DNA from: Pseudomonadota bacterium
Lineage (GTDB): Bacteria; Pseudomonadota; Gammaproteobacteria; Burkholderiales; Burkholderiaceae_C
Direction: 5' to 3'
Assembly: GCA_023436025.1 (NCBI GenBank)
Contig: JAEZKX010000183.1
Location: forward strand, 1-7,982
DNA: 7,982 bases
Shown here in pieces: positions 1 through 4,696 of the stretch. The notes below the pieces were generated by a model. It searched no databases and was not told the origin of the DNA. It worked only from the letters and a program-made list of their open reading frames with translations. Made by a program: the position numbers and the translations under genes. The number at the start of each line of letters is the position of its first letter. Positions within the stretch are counted from its first letter, which is position 1.

Positions 1-65
1 GCCTTGCGTCGCGCGATCCTAGGCGCGCAGCCCGACGGCGTGTAGGCCTGTGGCGGCGCGCGGGG

Positions 66-908
66 TCAGCCGCCGAGGAGGACGGCGAGTCCGCCTTCGG
101 GTTCGAAGTGGTCGTTGCGCCAGCACAGCCGCGTCGGGCCGGGCAGCAGCTGTTCGCGCAGGGGGTGGCCGGGGTCGCCGGGGTAGCACAGCACCCGCTG
201 GCCGTCGATGTCGAGCGGCTGCGGTTCGATGCACGGCGGCGGGTTGGCGCGCGCCGACGCCAGCACGCTGGCGACATCGCGGTGTCGTGCCAGGTGGGCC
301 AGGCTCATCACCTGCGGCGGCGCCAGCTCGATCGCGCGGTCCATGTAGCGCCGCAGGGCTTCGGCGGGCGCAAGCCACGCACTGGCGGTGGCTTCGTGGC
401 TGTCGTGGCCGGCGTCCTGGCCCGCCGGCACCGCCGCGACGAAGAAGCGCGCATCGAAGCGCTTGCGGCTCACGCTGCGCAGCATGGGCGTGATCCAGCG
501 CGACCAGGGATGCAAGGCGCCCACGTGCAGCAGGGGCGCGCGCGGCCCCAGCAGCTCGCAGAAGCGCCGTCCGCCGCGCAGCTGCGCCCAGGCGGCGCGT
601 GCATCGGCCGGGGCCAGGTCGGCGAACAGCACGCCGGTTTCCTCGAACACCTCGCGGACCGCGGCCACGAACAGCGCACCGGCGCTGCGCGGCTGCAGGC
701 CCGGCTCGCCCAGGCGGTCGCGCAGCGTGGCCTCCGGCGTGTCGAGGCGGGGGATCCAGTCGGCGTCTTCCGGGTCGACCTTGCCGCCGGGGAAGACGTG
801 GGCGCCGCCCAGCACCTGCGAATCCGCGTGCCGGCGCAGCAGGAAGACTTCGAGCCCGCCCGGGCCGTCGCGCAGCAGCACCACCGTGGCCGATGGCAGG
901 GGCGCCAT
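66..908 (-). CDS. Nudix hydrolase, RP2/NUDT19-like (280 aa)
   Basis: Predicted pyrophosphohydrolase acting on a nucleoside-diphosphate-linked (X) substrate, probably cytoplasmic; the substrate cannot be read from sequence. The N-terminus has the Nudix-fold pattern: a hydrophobic strand (ATVVLL), FLLRR near residue 22, and FPGGK at 39-43. The catalytic helix REVFEETG lies at 85-92 and supplies the metal-binding glutamates. About 30 residues separate the GG of the Nudix box from that helix. Such an insertion is known in the RP2/NUDT19 subgroup, whose mammalian member is a CoA diphosphatase, so a CoA-type substrate is a guess. The ATG at 908 is chosen because a GGAA lies about 10 nt upstream. 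An in-frame GTG at 935 would add nine residues but has no Shine-Dalgarno. No signal peptide is seen. It diverges from the serine hydrolase gene with about 45 bp between starts, so their promoters must overlap coding sequence or each other. Confidence 0.9.
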   Translation of the reverse strand: MAPLPSATVVLLRDGPGGLEVFLLRRHADSQVLGGAHVFPGGKVDPEDADWIPRLDTPEATLRDRLGEPGLQPRSAGALFVAAVREVFEETGVLFADLAPADARAAWAQLRGGRRFCELLGPRAPLLHVGALHPWSRWITPMLRSVSRKRFDARFFVAAVPAGQDAGHDSHEATASAWLAPAEALRRYMDRAIELAPPQVMSLAHLARHRDVASVLASARANPPPCIEPQPLDIDGQRVLCYPGDPGHPLREQLLPGPTRLCWRNDHFEPEGGLAVLLGG

Positions 909-952
909 CTCGTTGCGTTCCGTGATCAGTTCCACCCGACGAGGCTAGCAGA

Positions 953-958
953 TATGCT
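953..958 (+). promoter_or_regulatory. -10-like hexamer TATGCT at the serine hydrolase start
   Basis: TATGCT matches 4 of 6 consensus -10 bases and overlaps the first candidate ATG (954). If it is a real -10, transcription would begin near 965-966, exactly at the second in-frame ATG (966), giving a leaderless mRNA. Against this, a GAGG at 941-944 sits about 9 nt before the ATG at 954 and could serve as a ribosome binding site for it. No good -35 was found. The same TATGCT recurs upstream of the carboxylesterase gene. Confidence 0.3.
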
Positions 959-2021
959 CGCGCGCATGCCCGACTTCAGCGAAGCCATCTCCTATGCCCA
1001 GGCGCACGAAGTGCCCTGGCCGCGCGACCCGCAGTCCGACCCGGACCGTTGGGGTGTCCACCATGCCGACCCGGCGCCCTACAACCGCCTGCGCGGGCCG
1101 GTGCACGCCCGCGCCGGCGTGTCGGGGGTCATCCGCGTGGGCGGCCAGGAGGTGGCCGCCTGGGGCGAGGCCGACCGGCCCGAGCTCACCTTCAGCGTGG
1201 CCAAGACCTACCTCGCCCTCTTGGCCGGCGTGGCCCATGCCCGCGGCCTGCTGCCCGATCCGCATCAGCCGGTGGCCGCGCTTCTGCCAGGCATCGGTTT
1301 CGACGACGCCCACAACCGCGCCGTGACCTGGGCCCATCTCCTGGAGCAGACCAGCGAATGGCAGGGCACCTGCTTCGGCCTGCCCGACCAAGTCGAACAC
1401 AACCGCCGGGTCGAGTACGACCCCAAGCCGCCACAGGGGCCCAAGGGCGAGGCCCGCGTGCTGCAGGCGCCCGGCAGCTACTGGGAATACAACGACGTGC
1501 GCATCAACCAGTTCGCGCTGGCGCTGCTGCACCTGTTCCGGCGGCCCTTGCCGGAGGTCTTCCTCGAAGCGGTGTTGCAGCCGCTGGGCGGCGGCGCGGG
1601 CTTCCGTTGGGACGGCTACGACGACGCATGGGTCGAGATCGACGGCCGCCGCATGCAGTCGGTACCGGGCGGCACCCACTGGGGCGGCGGCGTTTCCATC
1701 AGCGCCCGCGACCAGGCGCGCATCGGCCAGTTGTTGCTGGACGGCGGCGCGCACCAGGGGCGCCAGCTGGTGCCGCGGGCCTGGGTCGAGCGCATGCAGC
1801 AGCCAGGCGCCATCGCCCCCTTCTACGGCTGGCTCACCTGGCTCAACCGCGACGGCCGCATGTTCGCCGATGCCTCGCGCGAGAGCTGGTTCCTGGTGGG
1901 TGCGGGCGGGCACACCACCTGGATCGATCCGGCGCATGGCGCCGTGGTGGTGAGCCGCTGGCTGGATCCGGCGCGGGCGCCGGGATTCGTGGCGCGCGTG
2001 GCCAAGGTGCTCGCGGCGTAG
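954..2021 (+). CDS. Beta-lactamase-fold serine hydrolase (class C/esterase-like, 355 aa)
   Basis: Predicted penicillin-recognising-fold serine hydrolase (PF00144 type), the family of class C beta-lactamases, EstB-like esterases and 6-aminohexanoate-dimer hydrolases. The nucleophile motif SxxK is S81-V-A-K84 in TFSVAKTY. The second motif, usually YxN, appears as Y179-N-D in WEYNDVRIN. The third, KTG-like motif is probably GGHTT at 318-322, followed by the strand AVVVSRW. A GGTHWGGG segment at 239-246 precedes the helix with ARDQARIG. No signal peptide or lipobox is visible. A cytoplasmic enzyme is therefore more likely than a periplasmic beta-lactamase, and an esterase or amidase role is more plausible than drug resistance; the substrate is unknown. 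The ATG at 954 has GAGG about 9 nt upstream. An ATG at 966 (MPDFSEAIS) is a credible alternative. It is divergent from the Nudix gene and followed by a 237-bp gap. Confidence 0.88.
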   Translation: MLARMPDFSEAISYAQAHEVPWPRDPQSDPDRWGVHHADPAPYNRLRGPVHARAGVSGVIRVGGQEVAAWGEADRPELTFSVAKTYLALLAGVAHARGLLPDPHQPVAALLPGIGFDDAHNRAVTWAHLLEQTSEWQGTCFGLPDQVEHNRRVEYDPKPPQGPKGEARVLQAPGSYWEYNDVRINQFALALLHLFRRPLPEVFLEAVLQPLGGGAGFRWDGYDDAWVEIDGRRMQSVPGGTHWGGGVSISARDQARIGQLLLDGGAHQGRQLVPRAWVERMQQPGAIAPFYGWLTWLNRDGRMFADASRESWFLVGAGGHTTWIDPAHGAVVVSRWLDPARAPGFVARVAKVLAA

Positions 2022-2258
2022 CGTCGGCGCGGCGGGCGCGGCCGCCCTGGCAGGTTGCGGGCAGGGTGTCGTCGCCGTCGTTGCCGGCTCCGCTGGCAGC
2101 ACCCGCGCCCGAGCGCGCCTGGGTGCGGCGCAGGCCTTGCACGCAAGCGGCGAGGAACCGGGCTTCGTCGGGAACCCGGCCGACGCGCCGCCTTGCCGCG
2201 CGCCTACCCGCTCCCTGCGACGGCCGCGGTGGAATCGAGGCTCCATGAGGAGAACGCC
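2022..2258 (+). other. Non-coding intergenic region with inverted repeats
   Basis: No convincing gene on either strand. Open frames cross it but have low-complexity Arg/Ala/Pro composition, no ribosome binding site and no family resemblance. Inverted repeats seen: GGGCG/CGCCC (2034-2038/2043-2047) just after the serine hydrolase stop; GCACCC-GCGC paired with GCGC-GGGTGC (2099-2126, with a 4-nt bulge); and CCGGG/CCCGG in 2159-2180 approximately. None has a T tract, so none is a clear intrinsic terminator. TGGAAT at 2230-2235 is a weak -10-like hexamer for the lipoprotein gene (4 of 6 consensus bases). Confidence 0.5.
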
Positions 2259-2426
2259 ATGCTGATTCGCTGCATCGCCCTGGTCGCCACGCTTGCCCTG
2301 GGCGCCTGCACCACCGCGCCGGCGCCGCAGGCCCAGGCCGAACCCTGGAACGGCGGCATCTGGAACAGCGTCCTGGGCTACCACGGCCCGGCCAATGCCA
2401 CCGTGGCCGGCGGTCCGGCGCGCTGA
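2259..2426 (+). CDS. Small predicted lipoprotein (55 aa)
   Basis: Hypothetical small membrane-anchored lipoprotein of unknown function. A short charged N-region (MLIR) precedes a hydrophobic stretch (CIALVATLAL) and a lipobox L14-G-A-C17, so signal peptidase II would leave a 39-residue mature protein with lipidated C17. The residue after Cys is Thr, so outer-membrane targeting is likely by the +2 rule known from E. coli. The mature part is Ala/Pro-rich, then has PWNGGIWNSVLGYHG (residues 29-43), with two Trp in a Gly-rich context. A strong Shine-Dalgarno AGGAG (2248-2252) lies about 6 nt before the ATG, which decides the start. The next gene begins 49 bp downstream on the same strand, so co-transcription is possible. 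I recognise no family; small lipoproteins of this type are common and uncharacterised. Confidence 0.72.
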   Translation: MLIRCIALVATLALGACTTAPAPQAQAEPWNGGIWNSVLGYHGPANATVAGGPAR

Positions 2427-2463
2427 ACGGCCACGGCCGCTGGCCGGTGCCGGCTCGCTGCGC

Positions 2464-2469
2464 CAGAAT
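2464..2469 (+). promoter_or_regulatory. -10-like hexamer CAGAAT before the aminotransferase start
   Basis: CAGAAT matches 4 of 6 consensus -10 bases and ends 6 nt before the ATG at 2476. No Shine-Dalgarno-like sequence occurs in the 20 nt before that ATG. If the hexamer is a real -10, transcription would start at or next to the A of the ATG, giving a leaderless message. No clear -35 was found. Read-through from the lipoprotein gene is an alternative source of transcript. Confidence 0.3.
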
Positions 2470-2475
2470 GCGGCG

Positions 2476-3375
2476 ATGAGCAACGCGGATCTGTCCCAGG
2501 GCGTGGCCTACCAGCGCGGGAGCTATCTTCCCATCGCGCAGGCCGCGGTGCCGCTCACCGATTGGGGCTTTCTGCGCTCCGACGCGGCTTACGACGTGGT
2601 CACCGTCTGGGACGGCGCCTTCTTCCGCCTCGACGTGCACCTGGAGCGCTTCTTCCGCAGCTGCAAGCGCTTTCGGCTCGACCCGGGCCGCTCGCCGGAC
2701 GAGGTCGCCGGGGTGCTGGAGGAATGCGTGCGCCGCGCCGGCCTGCGCAGCGCCTATGTCGAGATGCTGTGCACCCGCGGCCAGCCGCCCTGGGGTTCGC
2801 GCGACCCGCGCCAGGCCGTCAACCAGTTCCATGCCTTCGCCGTGCCTTTCGTCTGGATCGCCAACGAGGAGCAGCGCCGGCGCGGCCTGGACGTGATGGT
2901 GAGTCCGGTGCAGCGCATTCCGCCGGCGAGCGTGGATCCGACGGCCAAGAACTACCACTGGAACGACATGACCATGGGCTTGTTCGAGGCCTTGGATGCC
3001 GGTCACGACACCGTGCTGCTCACCGACGGTGCCGGCAACGTGGTGGAAGGTCCGGGCTTCAACGTGTTCGCCGTGCGCGCAGGGCGCCTGGTCACGCCGC
3101 GCGATGGCGTGCTGGAAGGCGTGACGCGGCGCACCGTGATCGAGATCGCCGGCACGCTGGGCATTCCGGTGGAGCTGCGGCCCTTGCCGGCGCAGCAGTT
3201 GCGCGCCGCCGACGAGGTGTTCCTCAGTTCTTCCGGCGGCGGGGTGCTGCCCGTCGCGCGCGTGGACGGGAAACCGGTGGGCGGCGCGGTCCCGGGGCCG
3301 GTGACGCAGCGCCTGCTGCAGGCCTACTGGGACTGGCACCGCGACCCGCGCTACGCGACGCCGGTGCGCTACTGA
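2476..3375 (+). CDS. Class IV (fold-type IV) PLP aminotransferase, (R)-amine transaminase-like (299 aa)
   Basis: Predicted PLP-dependent aminotransferase of the branched-chain/D-amino-acid/(R)-amine transaminase class (PF01063), cytoplasmic. The Schiff-base lysine is K158 in DPTAKNYHW. The phosphate and cofactor-binding part includes EGPGFN at 191-196, with E191 expected to contact the pyridine nitrogen, and GVTRRT at 215-220. The N-terminal substrate segment DWGFLRSDAAYDVVTVWDG (29-47), YVEMLCTRG (94-102) and the C-terminal block SSGGGVLP through VPGPVTQ (252-277) match what I recall of fungal and Arthrobacter (R)-selective amine transaminases better than BCAT (IlvE) or D-alanine aminotransferase. 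Y39 and V41 would be the equivalents of Tyr58/Val60 of the Aspergillus terreus enzyme; its pocket His is replaced here by R34. The natural substrate is unknown. Full length (about 300 residues is normal). The start has no Shine-Dalgarno. It converges on the HPF-family gene. Confidence 0.9.
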   Translation: MSNADLSQGVAYQRGSYLPIAQAAVPLTDWGFLRSDAAYDVVTVWDGAFFRLDVHLERFFRSCKRFRLDPGRSPDEVAGVLEECVRRAGLRSAYVEMLCTRGQPPWGSRDPRQAVNQFHAFAVPFVWIANEEQRRRGLDVMVSPVQRIPPASVDPTAKNYHWNDMTMGLFEALDAGHDTVLLTDGAGNVVEGPGFNVFAVRAGRLVTPRDGVLEGVTRRTVIEIAGTLGIPVELRPLPAQQLRAADEVFLSSSGGGVLPVARVDGKPVGGAVPGPVTQRLLQAYWDWHRDPRYATPVRY

Positions 3376-3380
3376 GCGCC

Positions 3381-3405
3381 GCGTGTGCAGCGCCGCTGCC
3401 CACGC
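3381..3405. terminator. Hairpin in the convergent gap, candidate bidirectional terminator
   Basis: Arms GCGTG and GCAGC pair with GCTGC and CACGC around a 3-nt loop (gcc, 3392-3394), with one mismatch (t3386/c3400). This gives ten base pairs, nearly all strong. It lies wholly inside the 43-bp gap between the stop codons of the aminotransferase (3375) and the HPF-family gene (3419), where a shared terminator is expected. Neither side has a T tract. It may therefore stop transcription poorly by itself, or act with Rho or as an mRNA 3'-end stabiliser. Confidence 0.5.
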
Positions 3406-3418
3406 ACGATCCCCAGGC

Positions 3419-3805
3419 TCAGGCCTGCGGCGGGGTCACGCCTTCCAGCGCATCGGGGTCGCGGCGGATGGTGTCGCGCGCGCGGTGCTCGCGGCGATCC
3501 AGCTTGCCGAAGGCATGGTCCAGCGCGTGGGCGAGCTTGTCGCAGGCGCCGCGGAAGGCCAGGTTCTGGTCCGGCGCATAGTTGGTGACGGCGATCGGTG
3601 CGCGTCCGTTCACCCGCGCTTCCATCATGCAGCGCTTGTCGATGCCGCCCTTGGCCGCGTGGTTCTCGTCGGTCATCTGCACTTCGATGCTGGTGAGGTC
3701 CTGGTCGAAGCGCGCCAGCTGTTCGTTGAGGTAGTCGGAGGCCCAGGCCTCGAGCGTTTCCTTGTTGTCGATGTCGTTGCTGGTGTTGACTTGGACTTTG
3801 ATCAT
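3419..3805 (-). CDS. HPF/RaiA-family ribosome-associated protein (128 aa)
   Basis: Predicted ribosome-associated inhibitor of the sigma-54 modulation/S30EA family (PF02482 type). Known members bind the 30S decoding region and hibernate or protect ribosomes in stationary phase or stress. The start MIKVQVNTSNDIDN, the segment LNEQLARFDQDLTSIEVQMTD (26-46), the strand KRCMMEARVNG (57-67) and the basic helical segment ACDKLAHALDHAFGKLDRREHR fit the short single-domain beta-alpha-beta-beta-beta-alpha form. There is no long C-terminal dimerisation domain, so it is not the long HPF type. The tail DTIRRDPDALEGVTPPQA is probably disordered. The Shine-Dalgarno AAAGGAA (minus strand, 3812-3818) lies about 6 nt before the ATG and decides the start. 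It converges with the aminotransferase and diverges from the carboxylesterase. I cannot say from sequence whether it acts as HPF, RaiA or a paralogue, so no symbol is given. Confidence 0.88.
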   Translation of the reverse strand: MIKVQVNTSNDIDNKETLEAWASDYLNEQLARFDQDLTSIEVQMTDENHAAKGGIDKRCMMEARVNGRAPIAVTNYAPDQNLAFRGACDKLAHALDHAFGKLDRREHRARDTIRRDPDALEGVTPPQA

Positions 3806-3831
3806 GCGGGATTCCTTTCGCTCTTGCGTTC

Positions 3832-3860
3832 ACTCTGCGGTCGGGCCGCAGTGCAGGCAA
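3832..3860 (-). promoter_or_regulatory. Weak sigma70-like promoter for the HPF-family gene
   Basis: On the minus strand, TTGCCT (3855-3860, 4 of 6 consensus bases for -35) and CAGAGT (3832-3837, 3 of 6 for -10) are 17 nt apart. Transcription would start near 3825, leaving a leader of about 20 nt with the Shine-Dalgarno. A 6-bp inverted repeat CTGCGG/CCGCAG (3835-3840/3846-3851) lies in the spacer. The match is weak and could be chance in GC-rich DNA. Confidence 0.25.
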
Positions 3861-3877
3861 GTCGGAACCCTTTGATT

Positions 3878-3894
3878 GCCGTGTCGGACACGGC
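3878..3894. repeat. 17-bp perfect palindrome, candidate operator
   Basis: Arms GCCGTGTC (3878-3885) and GACACGGC (3887-3894) are perfect inverted copies around one central base. It lies in the 138-bp divergent region between the HPF-family gene and the carboxylesterase, about 20 bp before the TATGCT -10 candidate of the latter, so it would overlap that promoter's -35 region. The size and symmetry suit a dimeric repressor or activator. No regulator gene is adjacent, so the binding protein is unknown. Confidence 0.4.
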
Positions 3895-3914
3895 CGGCCA
3901 ATGCGGGCTGCCGG

Positions 3915-3920
3915 TATGCT
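3915..3920 (+). promoter_or_regulatory. -10-like hexamer TATGCT for the carboxylesterase
   Basis: TATGCT matches 4 of 6 consensus bases. Transcription would start near 3927, just before the Shine-Dalgarno AAGGAG (3930-3935) of the esterase gene. No -35 consensus exists 17 nt upstream; that position is occupied by the end of the 17-bp palindrome. Confidence 0.35.
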
Positions 3921-3943
3921 CGGGGCGACAAGGAGAAACCCCC

Positions 3944-4630
3944 ATGGCCGCGCTTGAAACCCTGGAAGCCGAATCGGGCCCCAACCCCACCGCCACCCTC
4001 ATCATCCTGCATGGCCTCGGTGCCGACGGCAACGACTTCGTGCCGATCGCGCAGGAGCTCGATCTCGACGCCGTCGGCCCGGTGCGCTTCGTCTTCCCGC
4101 ATGCACCCATCCAGCCGGTGACCATCAACGGCGGCTACCGCATGCGCGCCTGGTACGACATCCTCGGCGGTGAAGCCAGCGGCGGCCGGCAGGACGAGGC
4201 CGGCCTGCGCCGCTCGCAGCAACTGGTCGAGGCGCTGCTGGAGCGCGAGCAGCAGCGCGGCGTGCCGTCCGAACGGATCGTGCTGGCCGGCTTCTCGCAA
4301 GGCTGCGCCATGTCGCTGCTGACCGGGCTGCGGTACCCGGAACGCCTCGGCGGCATCGTCGGCCTGTCGGGCTACCTGCCGCTGGCGGAGCTGACTGCGG
4401 CCGAACGCAGCGCGGCCAACCGCGACGTCCCCATCTTCCTGGCCCACGGCTGGCAGGACGAAGTCATCGCCTTCGACCGCGCCCAGGCCACGGCCCAGGC
4501 GCTGCGGGAGATGGGCTATCCGGTGGAGTGGCACGAATACCCCGTCGGCCATTCCGTGTGCATGGAGGAGGTGGCCGAGCTCAACGCCTGGCTGCTGCGG
4601 GTGCTCGGGGCCGGGTCCGCGGCCTCCTGA
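3944..4630 (+). CDS. Alpha/beta-hydrolase carboxylesterase/phospholipase family (228 aa)
   Basis: Predicted serine carboxylesterase of the Abhydrolase_2 family (PF02230), like Pseudomonas fluorescens EstB and the acyl-protein thioesterases. It hydrolyses short-chain esters and probably acts in the cytoplasm. The oxyanion-side motif LHGLGADGND lies at 22-31. The nucleophile is S118 in GFSQG (116-120), the acid D172 in GWQDEVI, and the base H203 in VGHSV, so the triad is complete. The conserved FPHAP (51-55) and RAWYDI (68-73) segments are also present. The length is typical. The start ATG is set by AAGGAG 8 nt upstream; there is no signal peptide. It is followed after 66 bp by the HpaB-family gene on the same strand, which has its own -10-like element. 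They may be separate transcripts, with read-through possible. The natural ester is unknown. Confidence 0.93.
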   Translation: MAALETLEAESGPNPTATLIILHGLGADGNDFVPIAQELDLDAVGPVRFVFPHAPIQPVTINGGYRMRAWYDILGGEASGGRQDEAGLRRSQQLVEALLEREQQRGVPSERIVLAGFSQGCAMSLLTGLRYPERLGGIVGLSGYLPLAELTAAERSAANRDVPIFLAHGWQDEVIAFDRAQATAQALREMGYPVEWHEYPVGHSVCMEEVAELNAWLLRVLGAGSAAS

Positions 4631-4657
4631 CAAACCCGCGCACGGCGGCGCCCGCAG

Positions 4658-4696
4658 GCGGCCACAATGGCCGCATCCGACACGAGGAGACCGCCG
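4658..4696 (+). promoter_or_regulatory. Hairpin, -10-like element and Shine-Dalgarno deciding a TTG start
   Basis: GCGGCCA (4658-4664) and TGGCCGC (4668-4674) form a perfect 7-bp stem with loop caa. The -10-like CACAAT (4663-4668, 4 of 6 bases) overlaps this stem and the upstream in-frame ATG (4667). GAGGAG (4684-4689) then sits 7 nt before TTG (4697). If CACAAT is the -10, RNA would start near 4675 and exclude the ATG at 4667, which favours initiation at TTG. Confidence 0.4.

Noticed and set aside
108..953. Upstream extension of the serine hydrolase frame over the Nudix gene
   Set aside because: The translated extension is low-complexity and antisense to a well-supported Nudix protein. The family match begins only near 966.
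954..2021. Naming the gene ampC or a beta-lactamase resistance gene
   Set aside because: There is no signal peptide, the second motif differs, and the family is dominated by non-resistance hydrolases.
2022..2264. Plus-strand frame reading AALAGCGQGVVAVVAG, resembling a lipoprotein signal
   Set aside because: It has no ATG, GTG or TTG start or Shine-Dalgarno in the right place, and the rest is Arg-rich low-complexity sequence.
945..2483. Long minus-strand frame over the serine hydrolase and intergenic region
   Set aside because: No ribosome binding site, no family resemblance, and compositional bias typical of an antisense shadow.
3835..3851. Inverted repeat CTGCGG/CCGCAG in the HPF-family upstream region
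   Set aside because: Only six base pairs in GC-rich DNA; chance is a good explanation, so it is noted within the promoter entry only.
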